A stretch of 64,000 bases of DNA from Oxyruncus cristatus (GCA_013399855.1 VXAY01005883.1:147356-211355); one strand, 5' to 3'; shown: positions 12,571 through 26,200, numbered from the stretch's first letter. Notes: a model not told the origin generated them from the sequence alone. Translations and numbers: made by a program.

Positions 12571-15500
12571 ACACAGTGTCCCCTCTAAACATTTTGCAAG
12601 AGTGGTAGAAGCAGCGACAAATTACTTACAAATGGCATTTGGAGATGTAACAAACGTCTTTGGAGACAGAGGCAGTGTGAACAGGACACAAGGTCTGCTA
12701 ACCCTCAGAGCAACAACAGCCCCCTTTTGGTGCAGCTCCAAAAGATCGTGAATGTCAGCTTTAGCATGGATATGGGCTTGGTTACTTACAAAGTATTTGA
12801 AACAACTGAAATGGGCTTTTTCTGTTTATTTTGGAGCTGGCTATTTTTAAGGTCACGGTCCCTGCCAAGGGAGGAAACTGTGTCTCTGAGGTACTGGGAA
12901 TTAAACAGAGGAAAGAAAAAGGCACAGAGAAAGTAGCTGCCTTAGAGAAAACTCTTATTTTGTCTCCTTCCTTGCTCAGTCTGTAGTCAAAAAGGAACTT
13001 CATAGTAAACATTAACTCATGTTATTTTAAAAAATGATCAGAATTCCAAATTTCACAAGAATTCTTTTTTAAGTCCCAGAACCCCTTCTGATAAACTGCA
13101 ATATAAAGGGACATTCCCCCTTCAGGATTGGTTTTTACATGTCAGAGGCTAGGCTGACCTCTCCCCTGTCCGTGGTGACACACAGTGCCAACAACGTCAA
13201 GTCAAGTATTTTTTGCAGGCAGTTTTCAAACTTGGAGAGATGAACAAGGAGGTGCAGGGAAGGCAGCAAATGTTTTGAGAGCCTTGGAAACTTCAATCGA
13301 GACAGAAATCCCACACCGCAGAGGGCACATATTGCACTGCAACCACGCACTTCTGTGCCAGGAAGCAGAGGAAACCAGTGCCAAAGAGACGGCGCGGGAA
13401 AAGACGGGAGCAAAGACAACCAAGGAATTGCACCCTAGGGAAGAGAAGAACCTCCTGTTACCAGCCCGAAGGCTGCCCTGTCCCTGGCCAGGAGGTCCTG
13501 TGACATGTTAGCACAGCAGAGCTGCACTCCGTGTCTGACACCAAGGATTCGCTCTGGAGCCTTAGTTCTTAAATAACGCAGAGAAGGAGCAAAGCCAGCA
13601 GCTATATGAAAAGAGGCTTCTTTCATAACTTAACTGGTCATTTACAAAATACCAATGTTATTTATTTAAGCAACTATGACCCTTTTTTGATGCACTGGCA
13701 ATGTAAATGCTCATATGTGGGTGTCAGAAGAACATCATGATAATAAAACACTAATACCTTGCACCAGGAGTTGCCCAGTTAACTGTGCTGGGACAGCACA
13801 CCTATAGAAAGGGAGCTGCACTGTACCTTGCTGAGGCAGGGGTTACAGCTGTTTCCAACTCTGCCCCAGGCTCTGCCTTTGCAGAAGAGAAATGCATTTG
13901 GAGCCATTTTTCAGATGTCTTTTTCTCATGCAAGTACCATGAGAAACACACTGAGATTTGGGGAATCCCTCCCCTTAATTTGCCTCTACTCTTCTTGTCA
14001 TATCCTGACTGGTGGATGCCTGCTCCTCCAGCCGTAGCGCCAAGAAACATTATTCTGAGGTGCAGAAGATGTCTTCCACGGCTCTAATCACGCAGATCAA
14101 GCACATGCAGGCAGGGAACAGCACGTGCACACCAGTCCAGAGGACGTGGAGTGCCAAGGAGAATTAGAACAGTTTGCCTGGAACAGTATCATCAAGAAGG
14201 CTGACAGAAAGTGAAGGAAGACACTTCCATGCCTTAACATGGTACAACACTGAACATCATCTGTTCCTTGTGAAGATGTCAACAGACAGATATAATGATT
14301 AAGGGAACATCTCTAGTCTCTACTTATTACTTAAGCCAAAGTGGAATAAAGAACACGAGCGAAGTGCAGCAGTTCTTGAACAGCAGATGATAAGAAGCTC
14401 TGGGGAGAAAAGGGGGGATGGGGAGGTATATACAGGAGTTCTAGGAGAGGAAAAATAAGGAAAAATTTCTTCAAGTTTTACTTGAATAACACTCCAAAAG
14501 TATTAGTTTGCTCAAAAAGGGCACACTCTGTCTCATGCCCCAGGTATTGCAGTGAGGATACACGTTTGTTTCAGTTACGTTTCTCCAATATGTTTCTAAA
14601 AATGGGACAGGAGCCCAGGACAATATAAAACAATTTTCTCTTCAGAAATTTTCTTTTAGATGCATGTGCAATTTACCTTTAGGTGACAGTAGGTGAAGTA
14701 CCTGTTCATACGCAGCCTCATCTGAGTAGGGTACACACCTGTATCCTACTTTCCACTGACACCGAAGAGCTATACAGCTTTTTATTTTAATCACCTGCAC
14801 AGATATTCTGTACCACGCATTAAGGTAAGAAAGCAAAAACAGATCAGAACCATGTCTGGTGCGAGTGCAAACCGTGTAACCTCTCTATCCCACATAAACT
14901 CGATAGTAGGCTCTAACAAAGTCAAGCAACACTGTGACCTGTACTTGCCAACTAAAGAGTCCTCGAGGTACATAAGAGCCACACTGTAGAATGACAGCAC
15001 AGTACAGTTCAGAACTAACAGTATATAGCCATGTGGTAACCACATTAAAAACCAAGCTTTTAAGGGTTCAGGAAGATTAAAATCTGTAATGCATATTTAG
15101 AGAGTGAACACACAACAATTATATTTGTGTTTTGAGACTTGTTCAATTTAACTTGTGCTGCAATCAATACATACGGAAGGCAATGCCAGACTCCTCTAAC
15201 AGATGATGTTCTTCGATGGAGTCTGAACATGAGAACATTCCTCCTGACATGCTGAGGTGATGCTCAGCTTGATGCTGAGGCTTACCAAAAAAGATGTGAA
15301 TAATTAACTCTGAAAGACAGTGGAAGTTGCACAGATAGGAAGAGCACTGTGTTACACTTGACCAAAGCCAGGATGCCACGCTGAGGGACTGTGGAGTTTG
15401 CCACAAGTTTGGGCTGTGGTAGGGGGGTGTTCTAACTGAGCAGACCTGAAGGAAGGTAGTGGCTTTGGCTGCTAGCCTTCTGAAGGAATAAACACTTCTC

Positions 15501-15619
15501 AAAATGTGAACAGCCTACTGTGCTTTTAGTAATGTTTCTTAAAAGCACTTCGGAGCTACAAAGAGAAAAGAAAAAAAAAATCACCCTTTCAACTTCTTAA
15601 TGCACATTAGGTGACTTAC
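12571..15619. other. Non-coding DNA, nothing recognised
   Basis: Moderately AT-rich. A plus-strand frame of 108 codons (13185-13511) follows an acceptor-like TTTTTTGCAG (AG at 13217-13218), but I found no convincing donor and no family resemblance. Confidence 0.55.
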
Positions 15620-15731
15620 CAAAATACTTCTTCTTTTGAGTCACACTACTTCAAGTCTCCTTGTTGGCTTTGACATCATATCTGGAACAGCCAGTGGTTA
15701 ACAGACTCTGGATTTCATGCTATTAGTGAAT
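15620..15731 (-). other. Candidate non-coding exon (112 nt)
   Basis: On the minus strand a strong acceptor (TTCTTTATTTCAG, AG at 15732-15733) and a strong donor (TTTTG followed by GTAAGT, GT at 15618-15619) bracket 112 nt. All three frames contain stops, so it cannot be an internal coding exon. It could be a 5' UTR or lncRNA exon of the leftward transcription unit, or a decoy pair of the kind long introns contain. Confidence 0.2.
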
Positions 15732-16029
15732 CTGAAATAAAGAACAAAATTTTGTTCAGAACTACTTTTATTCTCCACACATCAACAAACACAAGGACTG
15801 TCAAACTCTGAGGGTTTATTACACTATGCTTTGTTATCTGACAACAATGCCAAATTGCCCCTCAGGACTGTTCAAAACTATACCAGAGCTATTCAGTGCA
15901 TTTGAGATTACAAAAATCTGCAAAGTCTCACTGTGGATGTAATAATGTATCTGTAATTACTGCAAGCATCCCAGCAACAAATGCAAAAATACACCATCTT
16001 CCTCTGCTAGAAAGTTGTTCAGAAGGTAG

Positions 16030-16238
16030 TTTTAGCCTCGAGCTGCGCCAGGGGAAGTTCAAGTTGGATATAAGGAACAATTTCATCACTAAAAGGATTG
16101 TCAAACATTGGAACAAGCTGCCCAGGGCAGGTGTGGTACTTGGGGATGTGTTTTAGTGCTGGCCTTGGCAGTGTTTGGTTAACAGTTCCACTTGATCATC
16201 TTAGAGGTCTTTCCCAACCTAAAGAATCCTAAAATTCC
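16030..16238 (+). mobile_element. CR1 LINE fragment (3' end)
   Basis: The segment carries avian CR1 hallmarks in order: a GTTGGATATAAGGA stretch, the CATTGGAACAAGCTGCCCAG stretch, then the terminal block with CTTGATCATCTTAGAGGTC and CCAACCTAAAGAATCC. The short plus-strand frame across it translates to the conserved CR1 tail (LDIRNNFITKRIVKHWNKLP). A deletion of part of the tail seems to lie just after GGTGTGGTACT. It is 5' truncated and degenerate, the usual state of avian CR1 copies, with no intact reverse transcriptase. Confidence 0.85.
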
Positions 16239-18461
16239 TTAACAACAGAGCAACAAAACGTAACTTCCCTTATATTCCAGCATTCCTAATGACTTAAAGT
16301 AGTATTAATAAGATGCTCTTAAACAGTAGCTGGTCCAATTAATCACCCAAACACCAGAAAAAAACATGTTCTGATATAGCTTAAAATATATTAAAACCAT
16401 TCAAAATGTGCCTGGTTCTACCCTTCAAGTCAAAGGGAGCAAACCAAGACGATGAGTTCTCAGGTATAATTCATGATGCAGCTTTCAGGTGCGGAGCAGG
16501 TACAACACTTGGTATTCCTCAAAGCACTGCCCTGAGAACGCACGGATGAATGAAAGAATCACACAACAAGATGTGTGTGTGCCTCAGCAGGCTTATCCTT
16601 TCGTCCACCTTGTCTTTTCCTTACACGTTTCCTGAAGTAGCATCTTTATACTTGTAAATTCCTGTATTTCTACAGATAATAACCAAAACAGCTACACACC
16701 TCCTTTCCACAGCAACCAAACTGTTCTAAAATAAACCTGCCATATATATATCTGTGTGTATATATGTGTGTGTGTGTGTGTATATATATTTTTATATATA
16801 TGAAAACACCAGTCATTCAGTGTCTCTTCACTCTTACCTGACCCGTGGGATCTCAGTTACCCTCACCTTCAGGAGTGGATCATAAGGTTTCCCTCCCCGA
16901 AATCATTTCTCTTGTCATCAGTACCGATCAGGCTCCCAAGTCTTCTTACACACACAATGTCAAATTGAAATGATCTAAATCTATTTTCTTCTCTTCGTAC
17001 ATTTTTTTCTGCAATGGATATATACATATTTGGGTAAATGTGTATTCCAAACCTCACTCTATTATTTTAAATAATAAATGCTAATTTTAAAAGACAAGGT
17101 AAAATAAAATAAAACACAATAAATAACAACTTCTTAAATTATAAATAATAAATTAAAAAGAAAATCAATACTCAGCTCCCACCGTCAAACCTATCACTTC
17201 AAACTGCTCTGCTTCTCTAAGGAAATTAAAGTTTCATGCCACTGGTACTGAGAAGCCAATAGGAGCCTGATCCTTTTCACATACAATCCCTTCCTTTTCC
17301 TCAAATCTCAAAATCAGCTCCGTCCTGGTTCTCTCCTTCCCATGCCGTCTGTGCACTAAGGATTCTTTTCCGCTTTCCTTGGCCCATTATAACTGATACA
17401 TATTTAACCATGCACATATATATCCATAAAATAAATAACATGTTCCACATTTTTATCCTCTGAAATATGAATTAAGGAATTGTCTTTGACGACAGTCTGC
17501 TCTTTTGTCTATGCATTACCAGCAAAAGAACAATGATGTTTAATGGATTTCAATCCAGAATTAACAAGAGGAATGAAAAATATTTTATGCAGTTCCCTTT
17601 CTTCATATGCACAACTAAACCAGGCGTGTCTCCTCGTACTCATGCAGGCAGACACAGTTTTCATACAGTTATAAATAATCACTGAACGTATCAGCACACT
17701 AAAAAGTTAGTGGGGAACAAACACATAAAAAGCCTTTCTGGGTTTGTTTATTTATCACTGTTTCCTGTCATAAGTCAACTGGTTTGACATTGCTGAAAGA
17801 AACCTTGTCCAACAACAGCAGGAAAAACAAAAGAAGCCTTGGATTATTTTCTTCCATAAACTAAACACAAACCAAAAGAGGGCTCAATTTTCCAATGACA
17901 CTAGAAACAATGCACCAGACTTTACCGGGGGGGCAAGCGGCAGGTTAAGCATATCCCTTTGGCTCTCCCACTTTGTTAATTCCTCATTAGTGCATGTACC
18001 TCCAAAAGAATTCAGCTGAATTCCAGTTCAATCTCTCCCTTGACTATCCTGGAGACATTCTATTTAAACATGTTCTCATTTCCTTCGTGTCATGTTATGT
18101 GTTTCTTCCCTGGAAGTGCAGTGTGTTGTCCTGAGAGGGTGATACAGGTAACATTTAATATCTAATTGTAAAATAATAGTCGTATTTATCAACCCTGAGT
18201 TCCACTGGCACTACTAATTCTCACAACCCATACCCACATAACTGGGGCCACAAACTCTGGGACTCCAAGAACCATTTTCACCTTGAGCAGCAGGAAAGAG
18301 TGAAAGACAAGAGAAACCCATTTGCATGGAGACCAGTGACTAAACCAAATCTCTGTCCTGGTTCTGACAGTTGCCCTTAGAACTTTCTCTCACTCCCCCC
18401 AAAACACAGTGCTTGTGCAATCACAAGGAAGCAAGAAAAGCAAAGGACCCATAAAACATAC
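16239..18461. other. AT-rich non-coding DNA
   Basis: Contains the TA/TG microsatellite at 16742-16800 and an A/T-rich low-complexity stretch at about 17075-17165 built of AAATAAA-like words. Nothing else recognised. Confidence 0.6.
16742..16800. repeat. Compound (TA)n/(TG)n microsatellite
   Basis: Alternating TA and TG dinucleotides run for about 59 bp, with the longest pure block being (TG) at about 16766-16780. Alternating purine-pyrimidine DNA of this kind is length-polymorphic and can adopt Z-form. Confidence 0.95.
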
Positions 18462-18558
18462 CTGAATTTCCCTCTCAACAGCAGCGCCGTTTTTCATTTG
18501 CAGTTTTGCACTGAGCATTCATTAATTCAAGAGCTGAACAGTGGATGAACCACAAGTT
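18462..18558 (-). other. Candidate non-coding exon (97 nt)
   Basis: Minus-strand acceptor GACTTCCTTTTAG (AG at 18559-18560) and donor TTCAG followed by GTATGT (GT at 18460-18461) bracket 97 nt. An ATG frame inside runs about 15 codons to a TGA before the donor; the other frames also have stops. Possible UTR or lncRNA exon, or a decoy pair. Confidence 0.18.
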
Positions 18559-20149
18559 CTAAAAGGAAGTCTTTTGTTTCAATTTCCTTTGTGTAATCAT
18601 TGATAAAAATATCCTGTGAGTAGACACTTACTAGACACTGACCAGTCTGCATCGAGCTACAAGGATGTAGATGAAATATGTAAACTAAGTGATTTACTAA
18701 TACATACCACGAATGCAGGTATAACCCTAAAGATCAAAAGTTCTGTCTAAAATGAATAGAATTCCTTCTTACAGAAAGATCACAATCTTTGCTAGTGGAA
18801 TACACCATTTTCACTCCAAGTATCACTGCCTCTTCTAGACTTCGAATCAAGTGGTTGCTTTACCACGTGCACTCTAACAAATATTATTTCAGCAAGTGTC
18901 ACTGGAGGAGTCCTCCCATCATACTCCTGGGTTAAACAGCTTACTGGAGCCCTGACACCCAAGGAAAAGACTTAAGAAAGCCTTCCTCTAGTTGAACGCA
19001 TATTTGCTTCAAATACTAATACCATGCTCCAGAACAGCGTGACATGTAAGAAAACTGAAAACATTCTGGCTCTGTGGAAACACTACGCCTGCATTTTACA
19101 CTTTTTATTTTGCTTTTCATTTTAATTATCAAAGCATATAGAAGTTTAAGGATTGAAGGTTCTAAGCATAAATTCATTAAAACTACAAGTTTATTTATCT
19201 AAGGAGAGAAAAATGAGAAAATTGAAACACAACTGCAAAATATTTTCAGTAATCAAAATCAAGTAACTGACATTAAGTAGGGAAGGGAAATTTGTATTTT
19301 GTTTTAATATGCAATTTTAATATAACAGCTACTTAGGGTGGCATTTTAGAGCTCACATAAATATTTTAACATTCTAAATTGCATCGTTACTGAACTGTAC
19401 CTAATCGCATTCATTATTATCATTTCCACTGAAACAGAAACCTGGTAAACATACATTTAATCTCAGTACCTTAATGCAGTAACAGAGCTGTACCTTTGCC
19501 TGCACTCTGTGTCCACCTGCACTGTGCCCAGGACTGTTCCCAACTGGAGACGATTCCCTAAGCTATAAATGCCCAGTAAGATACATAACTGGCTGCAGGA
19601 TCGAAATGGCTTCCGGAAGGAGGCGGCAGAACCTGAACTGTCACCTCCAGCTCCATTTCTCGGTGACACAGAGGCAGACTCCCACAAATAGCTGGGAAGT
19701 TATATTAAGATGTTGTGTGATGTGCTGCCAGGGTCTTTACCAGGCTTCTAGACAACAAAGGTCATAGATTGCTTATTTATAGATCAGGAGGATACTGTAC
19801 AAACCATGTGGTTTTAGGAGCTTGTGCTTCTAACCTAAATGATTCTGGTGAAACACTGAAATGCACATCACATTTTGAGAGATGGCATTAATTGAAAGGT
19901 GTCCTCTTTAACCAATATATGGTCTTGATTCAAGAAGAAAATCAAGACACATGCCTGAATCTTGCTCAGCTGGGGCAGAGTTTACCTCGCTTTATGGTAT
20001 TAAAGACATTCAGAGAAGACTTCCTTCTCTTTTAGGCAGACTGAGCAGGGTCACAAGAGAATTCCTCTTATTATGTGTTTGTGGAGCATTTAGCACAGCT
20101 GTATCTTTTGTCTTGACACATAAAATTACTTTCTCTTCTGCATTTGACA
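18559..20149. other. Non-coding DNA, nothing recognised
   Basis: AT-rich sequence with only short scattered frames and no repeat family recognised. Confidence 0.6.
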
Positions 20150-20201
20150 ATTGGACTTGATGATCCTAGAGGCCTTTTCCAACCTAAAGGATTCCATGAT
20201 T
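20150..20201 (+). mobile_element. CR1 LINE terminal fragment
   Basis: Only the 3' end is present: TTGGACTTGATGATCCTAGAGG followed in the next bases by CCTTTTCCAACCTAAAGGATTCCATGATT, the CR1 terminus. Upstream sequence does not resemble CR1, so the copy is severely 5' truncated. Confidence 0.75.
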
Positions 20202-21258
20202 TGCGTAGCAGCTGTATGAGGTACTGAAGTATAACCCCATAGAGTCCATCCTTCACAGGCACAATGTACCTCACTTGATCATGAAGGGATTGGTTCAGAC
20301 TTGATTCTCACCCCAGTCCTGCCGGTCTCTCGGGCACATCACTCCTGCCTTGCCTCTGCTCTCCTGGGACCAGGTAGTGGAGAGCTAATGTTTGCCAGAC
20401 AGCTGTTGAGTGGCTTAATTAGCTCCACAAAGCGAAACAGAATCTCCGCAAATTCTCCTCCAAGGGCGTGAAATGCACACGTGTGGGTCAGTAACACCAG
20501 CAAATCAATCAGTATTTTGTGTACATACAAATACAGGCTGTTCCCTAACAAATAAACACGTTTTCCCCTTTTCAGTTAAAGAAGGGACTGAAGTAGCCTC
20601 CGGTCCTGTAGTAAAACCGGCCCTCCCCTCCCATTCTTCAGCTATTAACAGGCTGGAAAAGGAAAGTATATTGTGCCTCCCTCTCCAGACACTATTTTTA
20701 TTGGAACATTTCTGATTTTCAAACCTGACAGAGCCTTTAATAAGACATAATAGGCAAGCTGAATGTCAGTCCCAAGAGTCAGAAAAACACTCCATTTTAA
20801 CCTGTCTGAAATGCAGCAAACAGCTTCAACAAGGAAAATGAGCACACAGAATTACTCCAGTATTCCGTGCTAAGACACTTCTACTGTATCACTCCAAACC
20901 CTGACCATACACTTCCCCTTTACTGTCTGCCTATTAAGAAAACTCATGACAACTCAGAAACTGTTGTTTGACACTGGGTTAAATGCAAGCATCCAGGTTT
21001 GTTTCCTGCACCGACACAGACTTTCCCAACAGCTTCTCTGTGTTCCAGTGCTGGTGACACCACTATGTCAGATTTTCAAGCGAGCAGAGCATCAGCTGGT
21101 TCCTGCTCCAGTTCTCACCTCACATGCTCGGAACAGCTCAGGGCCAATACAGCTGAGCATTTTTCAAAGTCCAGCCTTCCGTCCCGCAGTTTAAATAGGA
21201 CTTCCCAATTTTGGACATGGTGACCCTAATCTTTCAGTGCCCCATTATTCCATATTAG

Positions 21259-21323
21259 AAAAAAAAAAAAAAAAAAATGAGNNNNNAATCTATATAAGGA
21301 TAAAGATCAAAAAAAAAAAAAAA
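21259..21323. repeat. Poly-A runs flanking a five-N assembly gap
   Basis: A19 (21259-21277) and A15 (21309-21323) flank NNNNN at 21282-21286. The gap probably reflects a failed homopolymer assembly, so its true length is unknown and frames across it are unreliable. Confidence 0.9.
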
Positions 21324-21946
21324 TGTGTACTTGTCTTCTCCCAACTTTTATCTTGCCATAAGGAATTTAGGATATATGTGGATCAAATATTTACTTTACA
21401 GAGCTTGTCTTGAATTTTAATCTGGAACTCTACTATAAGACTCACTCAGGAATACCACTGTCACGTAATGCCACGTTATACATCATATTTACTATAATAT
21501 TTTGCCAAAAATAAGATTTGTCATTTAGGACAGGGGACTAACTCGGATTCAGGGGACTGAAATGTGCAAAGTCTGTTTGCATGAAGAAACCGTCTCAAAA
21601 TGAAATCTAGTAAGGAAAAACTCCCACAAGCAGCAAGACTCTACAGTGATTTACTTAACATCAGTCTCTCAATATCATGATCTTACATGTTTGTTTGGCT
21701 GGTCATTTGGTTTTGCAGGAATAATCTTATCGGTCTACAAAACTAGGTGAATAAATAGTTATTTTAATACTTTTCTCTTTCCTGTTTTCCATTTGAAGCT
21801 CTCAGTGTGTCTTGATTTCATAGAAGATGGTAAAAGGGGCAATCACGTCTGAGGACAAAGAGCAGCTCAGGCCACCACAAGTTACTAACTTCCAGCTCTG
21901 TGCTGTTCCCATTCTGCAGGACAGAGAAATCTGCTCGCTCCTTCCA

Positions 21947-21970
21947 TCCCAGGACCTGCAGGTCCTGGGA
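21947..21970. repeat. 24-bp perfect palindrome without spacer
   Basis: The half-site TCCCAGGACCTG (21947-21958) is followed at once by its exact reverse complement up to 21970. The next bases outwards (A and C) no longer pair. The centre is a CTGCAG site. Confidence 0.95.
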
Positions 21971-22914
21971 CAGGCAGAGGCCACCTGGGATCTCTAGAAT
22001 GTGACTCCTGTCCTACTGTCATGCCCAAAAGAGTTTAAGAACAGCCTCACCTTAAGCACACGTTGTGACCTGGCAGTGTCCCAACTCCCCAGCCACAGGT
22101 GTGTTCACAGAATACTAGTTTTACCAGGAAAGAAAAGGCACCATCAGAGTCTCGGAAGGTAGAAAAATTCAACTCAAAGTCTTTCCAATCTTCTTTGTCT
22201 ATTTAAGTAGCACTTAACTATTCATTAGCCCATCCTAAGGAGATCAATATGGTGTCTCAATATTTAACAGACTGACTATTTATGGACTCTCTATCTTCTT
22301 TAAATGTCAGGGTTTTTTATGCACCTACTCTCTCTTCCCACTTTTGTCTACGATTCATCCCTCTTATCACTGGAAAGCTGAAAAATACTGGAACACATTG
22401 ATCTCAATAAGCTCCCAATTAGAATTGGTGCTCTATCCAAAATAAACAATATCCAACTCAGAACAGTGAGGTCAAAAGCGTATGGTGTTTATCAAGTAAG
22501 TAAAAAACCTCCACCATAAGTGTTCCAGCAGCATTACATTTTAGAAACAGAATTACTTCTAGAGTAACACCCAGACTGAGTACCCCAGCACATACTGAGT
22601 CTAAAATGCACAGTGGAGTTAAACACATGGTTAAATGCGTCAGGAACTGGAACCCATCCGAAGTTTTTCTGCTGTTACCAAATATGCCCACACTTAAAAC
22701 TGATATGGCTGCTAAGACTCAATTTCTCTTGAAGCACAGGCCTTTTAGGTTGGTAGTTATTTCATTTACACAGCGCGGCCTGGTCCTGGATTGCTTAACC
22801 GTGCTCTATGTACCACGCTAATCTAACGTCAAAAAAGGAATTGTATTTCAAAAATACAACCTCAAATAATCCTTTTCCAGCTTAGCTGTCAGATTCCATA
22901 AAGCACCCTTCCAT

Positions 22915-23290
22915 CTCCAAGCAGCACGAGGCCGTTCCAAAGCAAACCAAGGGGCAGCGGCTCCTCAGGAGCGCGTGTGGTGCTGGGAGCGCTCTGAGGG
23001 GGCGAGGGGCTGCTCGGGGCCCGCCGGCCCGGGGACACAGACCCCTCAGCTCCCAGTGGCAAGGGCGGACCCCGAGAGCTCCCGGAGCCGACACAAGGTA
23101 CGCCATTCCCTGCTCTCACACACCTCCCCAGGCCTGTGGACACGGACAGGGCCGAGGGCAGGGTCAGCGGGAGCCGCCGCAGACCCACCCGCCGTGGGAC
23201 TCGGTCACACGCCGTCCTCACACTCACGGGTCCCCAGAGGGAACTGCGACTCCTCGCTCGCTGCTGCTGAGGGAGGGCAGCAAGAGCTAA
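22915..23290. promoter_or_regulatory. CpG island, possible plus-strand first exon
   Basis: CpG-dense and GC-rich inside AT-rich surroundings. A plus-strand donor-like site (ACACAAG followed by GTACGC, GT at 23098-23099) could end a first exon. Frames of about 108 to 112 codons on both strands follow from the base composition. CpG islands in birds usually mark promoters, so an unannotated transcript or alternative promoter is possible. No core promoter motif was identified. Confidence 0.4.
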
Positions 23291-26200
23291 ACCAAATCTA
23301 AAAGATTACACACTGAGGCTCGACCTAATCAAAACTGCTCTATTGATTACCTCCAGTTCGACCAGTCCCTTACCGAGTTTAATGACTTGTAATTTAATCT
23401 GACCACTTGCACAGATGACCCCCTAAGTCAAGTCACAGAGTAAAAATCATTGAACCTGTGAGAAACGCTCCCATGCTTCTTCCCAATTCCTATCCCTGTC
23501 AGAATCAGAAATAAGAAGAAACTCCACCAGACAAGGTTTTCTCACGAGGCTGCCAATTGATTCTGCAGACTCAGCTAACCAACAGACACTCCTGTGCACT
23601 TCTCCAAGCAGATCCTCCTAATCTCTCTGTACAGGATACCAGAACAAAATTTGAGAAGGGACAGGGGCTGCAACTACAGGAACACAAACTTCACAGATCT
23701 GTACGTGCTTTGTGAGAGCCAAGAGCTTATTTTCATCATTTAGGTAGAAATTTTAAGATACTGAATCTTGAGATGGATTATAATTTTTCCAACTGAAATT
23801 TCACCACAACAGACTTGGCAATCAACTCCACCACTCAGAATCCATAAGTGATGCCTTGGCTGCAGTGTAGCACAGAGGATGCAGTTACTTGGAAACACGT
23901 TTTCAGCTTCAGGGGTGAAAGCCAAATTTTAACATTTTCAGAAAACTGCTGCATTGTTTACATTGAAGGTGAAAATTCTGCCTCCTGCCTTTATTTTAAG
24001 CCATGTAGTAACTTTTTAAACTGCTGAAAACTGCCTTGCATTACCAAAACTGAAAGCATGCTGATGCAATTTTAGCTGGGTGGGATTACTATCACAGAGC
24101 AAAGCCTCCACGTACCGTTGGACTTTCAGGGTCGTTTTAACTGTTGTTTCTTTGCGTTTTGAAGTGCAGGGGGAGAAAAATCAGGCCCCTCTGAGGCTTG
24201 GGATTTAACTCATCTTTATATTATACTAATACTGATTTTCCTGTGGCTTAAATCGACCCTCCTACTATCCACAAGATGCTACTGGGATGTGTCCTGTGAG
24301 CCCCCTCCTTTCCCCCTAGCACAGCTCTGAGTGATGATCTCATTCTCTACTCATCTATCTTCTCATTCCACCTGTAGGCCAATAACTCATAAATCTGTCT
24401 CTTCTTTCATGGCTTGTCTCGTTTCATCTCATCCCGTCTCATGTCTCTTCTTGGCTGTTTTGTTGTCAGTTATGCGTCACTATAACTCAGACTTAATTCA
24501 CATCTGAAACCCTCTTTCCTTCCCCCGTTACTGTTCAATATATGCAACTTAGGTCCCATGAATGCCCTGTCTCCTGAAAAAAGGAAAAAAAAGAAAAAAA
24601 GGAAAAAAAAACCCCAATTCTATTGTGGAACATAATCAAGGAAACCAAACTTACAGAACACAAGTTCAGGAACTTCCAAAATGAGGGCTGTCATTAATTT
24701 TTTAAATTCCTTCTCAGTGTCTTCATCGCACTTAGATGTTACAGCTGACACTCAAATAACCACCACTGTTCATTTTGCATCAGGAACTGTTCATGCCTGG
24801 GCTGTGTAATAGGTGCAAAGCTGTAGTTTTGAAACAAAGGCATCCAGACTTCACCACCAACTTAACCAGACATCCCAGTCACCACTCAAGGCAGAATCAA
24901 ATGTCCAAATCAAGGAACGGATACTCCTGCACTTTCTGGGGCCATTGCCTTAGTTACCAGACCCGGCAAACATCACATTCTCTATAAGGTTTTTGACACT
25001 AATTCTTCCTATGCTCAATGCAGACTGTTTTGGAATGAGAAGGACCATGATTCTGAGAGTTTTGCAAATTTTTCCATTTAGGAAAAGTTCCTTTTGAAAC
25101 ACCATCATCGTCTGGAAACACCAACTGTGATAATATACTGATTACAAGTTTTTCAAGTCCCAAAGTTAAACAAAATTGTGAAATGGAAGTACTCCTTCTG
25201 TGAAAACCAAGCCAAATTAAAATCTGCATCTCAAATACAGCAACACTTGTAAGCAGCTTTGTTACAGTACAACTGTAATTTATTTAGAAAATAGTGTATC
25301 AGGGTAGTGTTAAAAACATTAAAGGTTTGCAGCGAGCATTAAGTGAAATTTTTTCCCCAAAGAAGGAAAACAACCTTCCTTTCTAAAATAGTTTGTTACT
25401 CACAGTTACTCGAACCACATATAGTCTGCAATTTTCAAGAGGAAAGTTTGACTTTTAGAGTTTTCTCATTTGAGGACCGATCCCAACCTGAAATTCAAAG
25501 TGAAGTCTATCTTCCCCATAATGATGAGTTTTTAGAACATTAAGTATGGTCAGGAACTCGTATCTAAAACATGGGATGTTTGTTTGACCACCACCTGTGG
25601 ATACAGAATTTGTCCACAGTTTTAGGTTACACAATGTTCTCAGGCACTGTTCTTCCTATCTACTGTCAGTAAAATTCATGCAAGGCTCATTTCTCCTCTC
25701 CTTGAGTGTTAACTCCTCTGAAGGAATTAGGTAACTGAGTAGAAAACCACTTAATCTGGAGTGTACTTATTTTCAAAAGGCTTGAAAGTGTAAATTCTTT
25801 AGATACAATTAATCTTCTTACAGGAAAACAGTATCACTCATCAAAGTTGAACAGAAACCTTTCCTAAACCTACATTAGGAGATTCTGACAGCAGTTTCCT
25901 GTTCTTCCAAAGAATACTGCAGCTCCAAAGTGAGACTGAGGATGTTTCTCAACGCCAACAATCTGACCCAAGATTCAAAAACACCTACAAGGAAAACAAG
26001 AATTTTCACCGACTCTACTTTTTGGGATGCCACTGTCAGCAACTACTTGCACTGGAGGTCCAATGTTGGAAAACAAAAAAAAAATAGGCCAGTGAAGACG
26101 AAACACTGAAAGGAAAAGCACTAATAACGCTACGCCATCATTCGCTGGTCCCCCGTGTTACATCTGCATCATGTGCAGCAAAACCTTGCGCTCTGAGATT

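Larger units (their letters stand above)
20202..22914. other. Non-coding DNA with an assembly gap and a palindrome
   Basis: Unique-looking. Contains A-runs around a five-base gap (21282-21286) and a 24-bp palindrome (21947-21970), both listed separately. No gene recognised; frames are under about 85 codons. Confidence 0.6.

Noticed and set aside
11948..12751. Cluster of frames of 114 to 172 codons on both strands
   Set aside because: GC-rich, stop-poor block; no family resemblance and no convincing splice or promoter context.
15896..16156. 86-codon plus frame with an ordered C-terminus
   Set aside because: It is the remnant of the CR1 reverse-transcriptase tail, 5' truncated and with a deletion; not a host gene.
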